Part shown: positions 54,330 to 64,000 of the stretch, piece after piece
Numbering within the stretch: position 1 is the first letter of the stretch
Layout: each line of letters starts with the position of its first letter
DNA from: Pararge aegeria
Lineage: Eukaryota > Arthropoda > Insecta > Lepidoptera > Nymphalidae
Length of the DNA stretch: 64,000 bases
Assembly (NCBI RefSeq): GCF_905163445.1
Contig: NC_053191.1
Span: 6,138,001-6,202,000, forward strand
Reading direction: 5' to 3'
Translations under genes and position numbers: made by a program
Notes under the pieces: model-generated
Databases searched by the model: none
The model's input: the letters and a program-made list of their open reading frames with translations, nothing else
What the model was told of the DNA's origin: nothing

Positions 54330-54570
54330 AAACGCTATCTGACGAGTAAAGAAGCCAATAACGTATTCATAAAATTTTTATTCACAAATTTCGCTTGCTT
54401 TTACAGTTAAGGAAAGATACTTGAAAGTCCAAAATGTTCTGAACAGGCGTATGAAGTCTACCAATGCGTTCTTGGCTAGCTTGGGAGACTACGGCCTAAC
54501 CCCTTCTCTTTCTGCGAGGAGACCCGTGCCCTGTAGTGGGCCGGTAATGGTTTTATATGATGATAAGGTG
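54330..54570 (+). mobile_element. SINE-A, 5'-truncated
   Basis: 'ttcgcttgcttttacagtta', 'caggcgtatgaagtctacca', 'gggagactacggcctaaccc', 'cccgtgccctgtagtgggcc' and 'atatgatgataagg'. Confidence 0.85.
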
Positions 54571-54794
54571 TGTTAAGTTAAATTATTCTCCCGCCAAACT
54601 TTGAACAATTTAGGAACGTGCACAGAACATACATAAATGTACCAAGTGTTTTTATAATTCGAAACTGTGTGCAATTTCGTGAGTTTACTCATAAATTTGA
54701 TTACAGCAACTAAGATTTGACACGCGCTAATCTGTTAGGATAATAAACTTACTACTTTTTGTCATCATTATCTCCAAGAATAAATTAAAATGTA

Positions 54795-55202
54795 TTAAGC
54801 CGGGTCCACACGAGTGTTATGTGTAATGTAATCTCCCGTGTAATGTAACACGAATTTTACGTGTGGACGGCACTATGAACACAAACGTTGTGCGTCTAGT
54901 GTACGTTCATGAGTGACGAACAATCCCTTGAACAATATTTGTTTGTTTCAAGAAAAGCATGTTATTTGGGATCAAAAAAATCTAAATTACTTAAAAGAAA
55001 TCTACGATGATTGGTATAAATACAAATAAAAGCAACACCAGCTATGACGACCTTTCTATTTGGCATGTTCGTAGCAACTGAGCTACGAACATGCCAAATA
55101 ATAGTTTCGTGTACAAATATCGCTTTGAGTTTGTGTGCCGTCAACACTGTTAACGCTAAATTACAAATAATCTTACATTACACTCGTCTGGACCCGGCTT
55201 TA
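54795..55202. mobile_element. PIF/Harbinger-like element with TTA duplication
   Basis: The termini 54798 ('agccgggtccacacgagtg') and 55199 ('cactcgtctggacccggct') are inverted with one mismatch over 19 bp. TTA flanks both sides (54795-54797, 55200-55202), typical of PIF/Harbinger. A minus frame (55147-54962) reads MPNRKVVIAGVAFICI and NHRRFLLSNLDFFDPK, which could be the start of a transposase, but this is only a guess. At 402 bp it is non-autonomous. Confidence 0.75.
55057..55100. repeat. perfect 19-bp hairpin, 6-nt loop
   Basis: Arms 55057-55075 ('tatttggcatgttcgtagc') and 55082-55100, loop 'aactga'. It lies off-centre within the Harbinger-like element. Confidence 0.95.
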
Positions 55203-55309
55203 GCTATCTGGTTAGAGCATTACACACTCAATGCTTTTCTTAGTTTAGGGCTGTTCATTAGTTATAGAAGTTCTATATATAATATACTTAGACAAAACCG
55301 CAAGTCTTT

Positions 55310-55720
55310 ATAGGTTTCACTTAATAAAAGCTTCTGAGGTATAAAACACGGACGACAGGAGACATGGAGCTTAATGGCGCTATCAAAGTGAACGCGTTTT
55401 TTTATATCGCCCTCCACAGAATTTAGAACATACTGAAATCGCTTACACGACTAATATTGAAGATTCATAAACCAATCCACTTTAGTAGAATTACTCGACC
55501 AGGTGGTTAATCACTTCAGTTGACAGTTGTAATTATTTTACCTCTATTGTGCTAAACACTAACCATAAAACGGGGAAAATGGGAAAAGTTTGTGAGCTTG
55601 CAACATTCCGCGGGTGTGATGTAAGACGCGTTTTCACGTTTTTTGGACAGAATGCATGCAATAACGGCTTGTGTTGTTATTAAGTGAGGGTTCTGTATGT
55701 TATTTAATCTGTGTCGACAC
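55310..55720 (+). repeat. repeat I copy, uninterrupted
   Basis: Matches the split copy at 28100-28720: 'actaatattgaag', 'gtaattatttta', 'aaccataaaacggggaaaat' and 'cgcgggtgtgatgtaagacg'. Site 55547/55548 corresponds to the Helitron insertion point. Confidence 0.8.
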
Positions 55721-55892
55721 ACAGTCCCTTTACACAAGGTTTTTTATGACTGAAATTTGCATGCAATATAAATTCGTGTAAGTAAAAAAACGTGTTTTAT
55801 TATCATTATATCTGACAGATGGAAAGAGTAATGAAAAATTCAGTAACTTATATTATAGGGTACGGGATACCTACTTATATATATGTGTAGGT

Positions 55893-56085
55893 GGAATAAC
55901 ATCATGACAACAAACATGGCATGCAAGAAACACGTCCTGCAACGTTCCTCCCAGTGTCCAGAGGTAAAGGTGTTAAGTTTTATATGCCTGTAATTAACAC
56001 TGGCAACCACGCCCTTCAGAACTAGCAGTAGGATTTACCGCTTGGTGTACTTTAGGTTTTCAAAACCCTGTGAAGTTTGTTTATT
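55893..56085 (+). repeat. repeat E copy
   Basis: 'catgcaagaaacacgtcctg', 'caacgttcctcccagtgtcc', 'aaggtgttaagttttatatg' and 'ggcaaccacgcccttcaga'. Confidence 0.65.
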
Positions 56086-56129
56086 GCCCCGGGTATTATC
56101 AAGCAGGAATAAATGCTTATGTGCCAAAA

Positions 56130-56587
56130 TTCATTAAGATTGGTGCAGTGTTTGTTGTAGTGACCGAGGTAATAAACAACAGTCAGACACTTTCGCATTC
56201 ATCCTTACTAATATTTACGCACTAAGAACACAATCAACTTGTTATTTGGCGTGAAAGAACACAGAAACACACAAACATGAAAGACAAAGTATCACATTGG
56301 CTTTCTATCCCAGGAAAACAAACGGTTTCAGCGAGATTTGTGAAAAACCGTAATAAACGCAGACCAAAAATTTTGCTGATTGTTATTTATTACCTCATAA
56401 ACACTTTCGGATTTATCCTTACTAATACTTGAGCAACTAAGCAAACAGTCAACTTGGTTTTTTGGCATGGAGTTAGTTAAAACGATGGAGTATGACATTG
56501 GCTTTTTATGTCAGGAAAACGAACGGTTCCCACGGGATTTGTGAAAAACTGTAATAAATGCAGACCAAGAATGCGGGCAAAAGCTAG
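56130..56587 (+). mobile_element. Helitron-like copy with internal duplication
   Basis: 3' end 'atgcgggcaaaagctag' followed by T. Inside, 56199-56380 and 56410-56587 repeat the same order of blocks: 'tccttactaata', 'caacttg.tttttggc', 'gacattggcttt', 'caggaaaacgaacgg' and 'cgtaataaa.gcagacca'. The 5' border is uncertain. Confidence 0.65.
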
Positions 56588-56987
56588 TAATATTACAAAA
56601 GTTGCATATAGAAATTAGATACATAAATTTAATTTTTAAATGTTTAATAAGAATATGAGAAGCCTTACAAAGACGGCGTTATATATAATATTGCAGTAGA
56701 TCGTAAAACAGGAGATTAAGTGTCGCCGAAATCGCGGGACTCATAATTTTTGTCAGCACAGCGCTCCTAAGCTACGGCTGAAATTCGAACAGAATATGTG
56801 TAGAGCAAAAATTTCATGCATTTTATATGGGCTTAGTTTCATATTCAAAATAATAGATGCTATTCATAAAGCGAGCTTTTGTTATCTTTACCTGCATTAC
56901 TGATTTATTACACAACTAAATGTAAAAAACAAATATTGAATAGGCCATCTAAAATCTATTTTTATTTATGTTGCAATAATACATACT
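56588..56987. other. unassigned DNA
   Basis: No recognised feature. Confidence 0.35.
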
Positions 56988-57250
56988 ACGGGCGATTGGC
57001 AAAGTGGGCAGCGACCCTAATTTCTGAGTCCAAGATAGTACGTACGATTCCCACAACTGGAAAATGATTGTGTGACGAACAAGAATGCTTTTAGTGTGTG
57101 GGTGTTCATATGTATATTATAAATATTTATGTATGTTATTCATTAAAATAATCATCAGTCATCTCAGTACCCAACACAAGCTACGCTTACTTTGAGGCTA
57201 GATGGCGAAGTGTGTATTGTCGTAGTATATTTATATATTTATTTATATTA
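56988..57250 (+). mobile_element. SINE-B, near full length
   Basis: Plus-strand copy; box A 'tggcaaagtggg' intact to consensus, box B damaged ('cgtacgattccc'). 3' TTTATAT-rich tail. Confidence 0.92.
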
Positions 57251-57274
57251 ATATGATTAATACGAAAGGGTGTT

Positions 57275-57445
57275 GTTTGTCCTTACTTTTCGCCCTAACT
57301 AAGGAAGCAATTGATTTTTGGCACGGAGTTAGTTGAAAAGCAAAAAGAGTAAAACGGCTACGGCGTAGCGGAACGCTTAAACGTCTTTGTCGGTACGGAG
57401 GTAACTAGCAGCGGTCATAGCCTCCCATTAGACAAGACATGAGAA
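57275..57445 (-). mobile_element. Helitron scrap and SINE-C scrap
   Basis: 57275-57340 ('gatttttggcacggagttag') resembles 56455-56480. 57355-57440 ('acgtctttgtcggtacggag', 'cggtcatagcctccca') is the middle of a minus-strand SINE-C. Confidence 0.6.
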
Positions 57446-57539
57446 AATCCACCAATTGTATATTACCAAATTTTGTCCGCGCATACAAGACCGCTAGGTG
57501 GTGAGGAATTTCCTTATTAAAATTTATTATCTAACAACG

Positions 57540-57580
57540 TCCATCCCCAAGCGGGAATCGAATCCTCGGGATCTGAAGTT
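57540..57580 (-). mobile_element. isolated box B-like site
   Basis: 'gcgggaatcgaatcctcggg' holds a good box B on the minus strand ('ggattcgattccc') but no box A or body from the SINEs seen here. Possibly a decayed SINE head. Confidence 0.3.
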
Positions 57581-58224
57581 CATATTGGCACTAAGAAGCT
57601 CTAATGAAAATAAATAAATATAAGACCTACTTATACTTTGTAAACTAGAAAATATCTTACAAACTAGAGAAAATTATTTTTCGCACTATCTGAGTATACA
57701 CAGATATCGAATATTCCGCTTTCATTTATTACTCTCAACGTGCGACGCAACTAACTGGAAAATGAATCTGCGATCTCGCTAAGCTGATAACGGAAAATAA
57801 TAAACATTTTTCAGTCTAACATTGTACATACTGTTTTAGAATTTAAACTTATAAGTTCGCTTTAAAGACATTTGTCGCGATACGGTCAAGACAACGTTAC
57901 TAGATAACTTGGAATACGACGCCATTAGATCTGTGTGCATGGATTTGAACAGCAGGAGCCCTTGAAGACACCCAATTGATCTCAGAATTTTCACAGAGGT
58001 CGCTTATTGTCTGACGAAGAGTAACACCAACGATCTTATGACTAAGATACTAGTCCGGCATAAACTTACTGCATAAATGTTATTATTACCACTCACTATT
58101 TATTTATATGTATGGTTTTAAAAACCTTTTTAGCTCTCTATCATTTATTCTTTTTTTTTAATTCTTAACAATGCTTAAAAATAAAATAAAAAACACTATT
58201 AAAAATTTAAAAAAAAAAATTTCT
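57581..58224. other. unassigned DNA
   Basis: No recognised feature. Confidence 0.35.
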
Positions 58225-58465
58225 ACCCTCCGCTTGCGGGGCTTTTGAATGCCCAAGCAACCGGCGGTCAGGGCTCCAGAGTGAGGAACCTCCTCACAAT
58301 GCGCGCCGTTTCAAGGACTACTGCCTTCTGTATCCGACCCTTGATCCAACAACCAAGCGAAAGCTTCTTAAGATGTTGGTCGAAGCTTTTCGCGAGAAGA
58401 CCATTGACTGAAACGACGATCGGAACAATAACGGTCGACTCAAATATAATTAGCATAGTTTTTAG
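58225..58465 (-). pseudogene. LINE polymerase C-terminus remnant
   Basis: The minus frame reads STVIVPIVVSVNGLLAKSFD, then HLKKLSLGCWIKG and QKAVVLETARIVRRFLTLEP. The pattern 'V.PIVVS..GL..K.L..HLK.L' followed by 'LQKAV.L.T..IVR.FL' is the end of a LINE polymerase family common in moths and butterflies (from memory; clade not certain). The GC-rich 3' flank ('ctccgcttgcggggct') is probably its untranslated end. Confidence 0.8.
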
Positions 58466-58974
58466 AGATACAATAAACCGCTCTCTTATTATTTTATTTA
58501 TTTATTTTCAATATTTATTTGCACACAAGTAAAAAAAAAAGAAGAAGAATAAAAAAAAAAAAAGATAGGAGCAATATACAAAAGGCGCTTAGTGGCGATC
58601 TCGGCCAGGCAACCTTAGGATAAGGAAAAGAACTTTTCTTAGCATTATGGATGAGTTTACGAATTCGATTTTTTCATAATAATATTATGGTTGAATGTTT
58701 AGTATGCCATGAGAAATTGAGTAATTTGACTTAAGCGTTATTGAGAGTTAACCGGCGTTATTCGCTTTACAGTTTGTTGCGTAGCATGTTGAGTAACAAA
58801 TGAAAGCAAAAAGCGAAGCATTCGATACCCAATTATCGCGTAAATATCGGGAAAAGTTCGACCCTCAGGGTTAAAAGGAAATGAAGGTTACGTGCCAAAT
58901 AGATACAATTTAGTACCTTGTCGAAGTCATTAGTGCTTGCGCCCTATTACTGCTGTAAGAACGTAATATTATAT
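58466..58974. other. unassigned DNA with A-rich runs
   Basis: Two A-rich tracts near 58530-58565. No recognised gene or repeat. Confidence 0.4.
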
Positions 58975-59175
58975 ATATTATTTCCGTGGTGTTACCTGGT
59001 ACAAGGTGCCAACTGAAAATCAGCGCTGTATGCTCCCACTGGCGCATGCAGCACAATGCTGAGCTGGCACCTTTTTTCTAGGTTGTGCCACACATAACAT
59101 ATGTGGTGTTGTGAATATTGTAATGTGTGGCGCAATGTAAAAAATAAATGTTTCTTTCTTTCATTTCTTTCTTTC
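58975..59175 (+). repeat. retroelement 3' end with TTTC repeat
   Basis: 'ctgagctggcaccttttttc', 'taggttgtgccacacataac', 'gtgtggcgcaatgtaaaa' and a (TTTC)n run at 59150-59175. The shared 'taggttgtgccaca' with 16252 suggests a repeat. Confidence 0.5.
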
Positions 59176-59464
59176 TAATAAAAAAAACGATAACGGTATA
59201 AAGAACACTTGTACAAAAACCTGTTCATAGCCCTGTCACACAATATGTGGAAACACTAATAAAGTATAATGGCATTTTGCTCGCGATTGTTTTATCGAGT
59301 AGTGATCCAACGGATATAAAAAGAAGATGTGTGCAACGATGAACATTTAAAGTTTATCCTCTAAGAGCTCACAAAATATATTGATTCTTTAAATGTAAAT
59401 TATTTCCTAAATCATAATGATTTAGTGGGGTACTTTTCATTGGCCTACCTTTTTTTGTAGTAAC
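59176..59464. other. unassigned DNA
   Basis: No recognised feature. Confidence 0.35.
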
Positions 59465-59670
59465 CCAGCTCTTGCCCGCGTCTTCGTAGGCGGTTTTTTA
59501 TGAATCCTGCGGAAACCGTACATTTTCCCGGGATAAAAAGTAGCATGTGTGTTAGTCCAGGGAATAATCTATCTCCATTTCAAAATTCAGTCAAATTGGT
59601 TCAGTAGTTTTTGCGTGAAAGAGTAAGAAGCATCCATCCATCCATACAAACTTTGAACTTATGATATTGA
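59465..59670 (-). mobile_element. short Helitron-like copy
   Basis: Minus-strand copy: 3' end 'cgcgggcaagagctgg' and 5' side 'aagtttgtatggatggatgg', with 'tcccgggataaaaagtagca' inside. Terminal bases are mutated. Confidence 0.7.
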
Positions 59671-59671
59671 C

Positions 59672-59890
59672 GGACGGTGAGTTGATAACTATCGCCTAGT
59701 TACATTTCGCAGGGCATACAAGGAACACGTCCTGCGACGTGCCATTCGGTGTCCATCATCCTGAGGCGTAGGTGTTAAGCCTCATTTACCTGCTATTACA
59801 CCGGCAACCCCGCTCTTCAGACCGGAAGATAGCGTTAGTGGCAGAAAAGGGCATGGTGGTAGTACTTCCCGGACGAGCTTTGTCACAAAA
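59672..59890 (+). repeat. repeat E copy
   Basis: 'gacggtgagttgataactat', 'aaggaacacgtcctgcgacg', 'tgaggcgtaggtgttaagcc', 'acaccggcaaccccgctctt', 'ggcatggtggtagtacttcc' and 'gacgagctttgtcacaaaa'. The best preserved 3' half of the family. Confidence 0.7.
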
Positions 59891-59934
59891 AAAAAATTGG
59901 TTGTCTGTAAAGTCGGCTTACTGACGATAGTTGA

Positions 59935-60316
59935 ACGTGACAACGTCGTAAGAAAATACTGATGGAATGGTTGCATTTTTCAAAAGAAAATTTTAATTTG
60001 ATTTGTTTGATAGATATTATCGTTGCTATAAACAATTGACACCACATTCACTTTTCACTGCACTTCATCCTTGCCGAATACATGTAAATGTATTATTGTA
60101 TAGAAGCTGTCCACGCGGACGCATCGCTCACTCAAGTAGGAGAGAGACAGATGTCGAACGCGGAGGCCGACTGTGCCTCTTTGTCGCTCATTCCGCGCTC
60201 TCGCTTGCACTTCAAGCCTTGAATGGAACGCCTCAGAGCGAGGTAACGCCGCATGCGTCATTTATTTTCGTCCGTGCAGCCGGCTCCATCGAATCATAAG
60301 ACGTTGTCACGTCAAA
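59935..60316. mobile_element. TIR element with GC-rich interior, copy 2
   Basis: Left 'gaacgtgacaacgtcgta' and right 'agacgttgtcacgtcaaaag' are inverted, the same termini as 471-932. The interior is GC-rich (60105-60280) with 'agagagacag', shared with the first copy. Frames of 68-98 codons across the GC-rich patch are incidental. Confidence 0.65.
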
Positions 60317-61069
60317 AGCTCTACTAGTACTGACCTAATCTTAAAAATTGTAATACTAAAAAAAAATCTTAAAATTAGACACCACAACACTCACTGGTGC
60401 GCCTAAAAAGTTAAATTAGGTACTTATATATTATGAGTCAACCCTATATGAGAGCGGAATAAATTATTATTATAAATATTTAACTTACATTTAATAAAGT
60501 ATTTGCGGATCATGTTAACTCTCCAGTTCCCGCCAGTAAACGGGTAAACAAATTAATATTGACCTACTCGTAGAAAAACATTGTACGCTTTATTATTATG
60601 TAAAATTCAGCCAGTTCTGTGCGAGACTCGTCGTTACTGTAAGCATCCAAATGAAAATGCGACATACATTTCAAGTTTAATTCATTAAAATATATTATTA
60701 CAATCTGTTAGCCAAGACCTCGTTCGATTTAAAATAAAAACTGTCGATGACTGATATAATTCCAATGCTAAAAATATCAGAGTGTACGCTATATTTACAG
60801 CTAAACAGCTTTCTATGCATTCAGCAAATATATCCGTTTACTTTTAGTTACGAAACAAATGTTAACTAACTATAAATGATAAGGTATTTAATCTTGAGGG
60901 AACGATAGGTTGGTTTGGAAAGTAACCTACTTCCATATCCAGAATTCTGGGTAAATATGTGCTCAATTTCATCAAGGAATTTTCACTGGCTGTAAAAACC
61001 AAATAAACATACACATTCGCATTGTTATTATTTGTCGTAAGGATTTACCTACTTACATACACTTTAAGA
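60317..61069. other. unassigned DNA
   Basis: No recognised feature. Confidence 0.35.
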
Positions 61070-61287
61070 AAAGTCTACCACGCTGACCCTGCGCGGATTG
61101 GTGGACTTCACACTCCTTTGAGAACATTATGGGGATGTTGCATGTATGTGGCATGCAGGTTGAAGCAAGTTATATTTCAATTGCTTAAAACGCACATAAC
61201 TTAGAAAAGTTAGAGGTGCGTGCTGGGATTCGAACTCGGCCCCTCGAAAGTGAAGCTGAAGTTATATCCACTGGATTATCACCGTTA
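61070..61287 (-). mobile_element. SINE-A, tail missing
   Basis: Minus-strand copy with a well kept head: 'gaactcggcccctcg', 'ccactggattatcaccgtt'. A deletion removes the middle ('tttcctcacgatg' region). Confidence 0.9.
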
Positions 61288-61800
61288 ATATATATCAATG
61301 TAGTACTCATACAAATGAGTACTGAAATAAGCAGCGCAACTGTACCTGTATCTAATAAAATTTGGCTATATGGGTTAAGATATTGGGAGATACGTACCAA
61401 ATAAACATAAACGCACAATTTTGCATGTATAATATTGGTATGAAAATTTACCTATTTTCACTTTATAAAAGAAAACCATTTCGTTCACCCGTTGTTATTT
61501 ATGCACCTGTTAGTTCCAAACTAACGAAGCGCAAAACAGCAACAGTACGGACCCGATGTATAAAAGGTAAACTGAAAAATTGCACCGTCCATCACGTTGC
61601 CGCTTGACAGGTAAGTTATTTTAACGTCCTAGTAAAAACACTAAAGCGTGCGTGGCAGAACCTGTCCACGCTTTCTATTGTGCTTCTGTTTAAAACAATA
61701 GAAACTGTTATACCGAACTTAACCGATGTACCTATATTATCCAGTGCTAGTGTACTTAATGAACGAAATATTTTCTTTCAGCTTCTATTGACGATTCTTT
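61288..61800. other. unassigned DNA
   Basis: Frames of 62-81 codons without domain. Confidence 0.35.
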
Positions 61801-62092
61801 GACGACCTCCCTAGCGCAAAGGGAAGCGCTGTGAATTTAAGTAGTAGGTCCCGGGTTAGGTTCCCGGCAGAGCAAATTTGGGAAATTACAATTTCGGAAT
61901 TTTCTCTGGTCAGGTCTGGTGGGAGGGTTTTTCCGTGGCTAGTTACCACTCTACTAAAATCTATTATGGGTATTACTACCAGACTCTCTAACAGGTTAGC
62001 CCGCTTCCATCTTAGACTGCATCATCACTTATCACAGGTGAGATTGCATTCAACGCTCAGTCCAGACTTGGAATGGAATAAAAAATAAAAAA
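61801..62092 (+). mobile_element. SINE-C, full length
   Basis: Starts 'gacgacctccctagcgcaaa', box B region 'cccgggttaggttcccgg', 'tctaacaggttagcccgctt' and A-rich end 'ggaataaaaaataaaaaa'. Confidence 0.92.
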
Positions 62093-63380
62093 TTATTAGT
62101 ACCTTTAAGCCATAAAGGTTACCTCAAGTAATATTAAGTGATTTGTGTTTGTTTTTGCACTTATTAAAGCATAAAATAATCCTGAATGAAAAAATGGAAG
62201 GTAACCAATTTTTTTAGTCAGTATATTTTGTAGTATAATAAAATTATCGATGAAACAATCCATTAATTAAATCCGTTTATTTAATATTTAAATTTTCGAA
62301 TGAAAAGAACACAGCCTGGCGCTCGATTAATTTCTGATTTTTGGAGCAAATTCAAAAAGTTATTCACATAAAACTGTGGGCGTAATATCTCGTACATTCA
62401 AACAAGCCGATAAACCATTATTGGACGTGTTAAACTCTTAATTGGATATTCGATAAATTGGAAAATGCAATGGCAATACCATTAACTACTTAAGTTAAAT
62501 TATAAGTAAGAACTTTATCTTTCTATAGAAATTTTCGTTGGATACGATATTTTATCATAAAAATATTACCTTAAGTTCTTTAGTAAAGAGTTCTTTGGTC
62601 TTACGTAAATACGTTCTTTAATACAGCAAAGCGTGCAAAGTTACGATTATTGGTGGCTATTCTGTTGTACCGAAAGCACAAATAAAATTAACTCACATTT
62701 CTAAAACAAACGCTATCCGTTTCCAAAAATAATACAGTTAGAACAATAAGATCTAATTTAGAAATCCCAATTTAGTTAAATTTGGTTATTAGTTTTCTTG
62801 AAAAACTTCATCAACAATTATGTATTTTATATTTTGTGCCACCTGATATATTTAATCATTTTTACAACGATTTTTGATAGGAGGTACGTTTCATAAAAAT
62901 GATCATTGTAGATACTAATATAAAAAATTTTACCTCTTATTTTCCTTATTTCTTATTATACAAACAACTGGGCTACAGTGCGGAAAATAAAACAACAGAG
63001 TTATAACAGTAAAACTACGCAACTTTCGCTGCAAGCGGGATTTTCTGCTAAACTTTACCTTGTGTAATGCATTGCAACAGAACCTATTTAATTGTTTTTT
63101 TTTATTATACGATGTCAAGTTGGCGTTTGATACCGAGATAAACTGTATACTTATCTACTCATTGATTTCATATGCTATCAGTATCTAAAAGCTCGTTGTA
63201 TATACTACGACCAGCGACGTCTATCAATACCACTAGAGTCTCACTTTGTTTTAGTTTATATTATTCATTGTTTCTAGTATGTCACCAATTGATGGCCGCT
63301 ATTTTAGAGCCGTTAATGTCACACTGTATTTAAAGCAACTTTAACACAGTCGAATAAGTAAACATAAACAAAGAACCTCA
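62093..63380. other. unassigned AT-rich DNA
   Basis: About 1.3 kb with no recognised repeat. Adjoins the exon candidate; may be intronic or intergenic host DNA. Confidence 0.4.
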
Positions 63381-63835
63381 CTATGAACACAAATAACGAA
63401 ATAACGCTAGCTGGAACTAGCCAAGACGTTTTAAGTTAACATAATGGCTTCAAAAGTGGAAAAAATGTATGCTATCATATGTGAGACACCAAGCCCAGTG
63501 TGTTAACAAAAGAAGTCAGTGCTAAGTAACTATATGATTTTGACTCTGGCAATTATATCGCTCATAAGCGGTATCAATAAACCGTTAAGTTAAAGTAAAA
63601 TGTGAATTATTTAGCATGTGATAAAGCTCAAATTTCAAACACCTACTGCCAGCAAATCAAACAAAAACTGAAAACCCTAAAACGAGTCCCATTAGGTCCA
63701 TTTTCCTCTGATGTTGAAGGGTTTCTTTTTAAAAACTACGATCCATTTATAAAATTGGACGATGCAAATTTTTATTTATTTCTTGACATAAATATACAAA
63801 TTTTCTATTGTAATGTTTGCAAAACTCGTAAAGAA
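63381..63835 (+). other. weak exon candidate near right edge
   Basis: An open frame follows an acceptor-like 'tgaattatttag' (AG at 63617-63618). It reads from GCATGTGAT onward (CDKAQISNTYCQQIKQKLKT, later VPLGPFSSDVEGFLF and FYCNVCKTRKE), then a donor-like GTATGT at 63836. The composition is protein-like and includes CNVC, but I recognise no family. There is no in-frame ATG, so only an internal exon would fit. Two short ATG frames lie upstream (63393 and 63444). Confidence 0.25.
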
Positions 63836-63840
63836 GTATG

Positions 63841-64000
63841 TTGATTGATTTGAAATTTTCACACATCTTTGCATTTCTGTTAGGTACCGACACACTTTGA
63901 ATTCCTAAGTTTCCATTAGAACGAAATTAATATCAATCTTTGCAGCAAGAGAGCGTGGTTCAATAAACTCTGTAACGTTAAGTTAAATTGAGTCCCAAGC
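63841..64000. other. unassigned DNA at window end
   Basis: No recognised feature. Confidence 0.35.

Noticed and set aside
60003..60406. Overlapping frames of 68-98 codons in a GC-rich patch
   Set aside because: They lie inside a TIR element; GC-rich DNA has fewer stops, and no domain is seen.
63602..63844. Complete small gene starting at GTG 63602
   Set aside because: A GTG start is not credible in an animal nuclear gene and no in-frame ATG exists; kept only as a possible internal exon.

Overview
This window looks like nuclear DNA of a butterfly or moth (Lepidoptera). It is AT-rich and eukaryotic, with no operons and no long host reading frames. It is packed with tRNA-derived SINEs, RTE- and Jockey-like LINE tails and Helitrons of the type common in lepidopteran genomes. 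The SINE types resemble ones I associate with nymphalid (perhaps satyrine) butterflies, but that is an impression from memory. No complete host gene is visible; the window is best read as intergenic or intronic sequence. Repeat names used here (SINE-A to SINE-D, repeats D to K) are local labels.

Layout. 1-9 kb: SINE-A and SINE-B copies, a terminal-inverted-repeat (TIR) element, one Helitron, RTE LINE tails, and a diverged duplicated unit (3605 and 4690). 9-11 kb: a fold-back hAT MITE, two LINE C-terminal fragments, a SINE-C, and the most gene-like ORF of the window (10434-10808, minus), which resembles the end of a tetraspanin. 11-16 kb: mostly unassigned DNA with a second hAT MITE and a perfect 32-bp hairpin. 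16.7-19.2 kb: a decayed autonomous Helitron (5' end, 122-bp minisatellite, helicase C-terminal remnant) followed by a complete non-autonomous Helitron. 19-27 kb: dense SINEs, including a SINE-B split by a poly(A) retro-insertion. 27-29 kb: a candidate first exon and a Helitron inserted in a repeat whose uninterrupted copy lies at 55.4 kb. 29-41 kb: LINE scraps and long unassigned stretches. 41-52 kb: three more sets of locally duplicated units, several Helitrons, the third hAT MITE and RTE tails. 52-64 kb: SINEs, a Harbinger-like element with TTA target duplication, a second copy of the TIR element, and a weak exon candidate close to the right edge.

How the parts work together. The SINEs carry internal RNA polymerase III promoter boxes and no protein, so they must borrow LINE machinery. 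SINE-A ends in the same kind of GATGAT tail as the RTE-type LINE fragments, which suggests RTE is its driver. The Helitrons share ends (TC at 5', CTAG or CTAA at 3', inserted between A and T). The only trace of their helicase is a broken remnant at 17584-17876. Almost every element is truncated, nested or mutated, so this is largely a record of past transposition.
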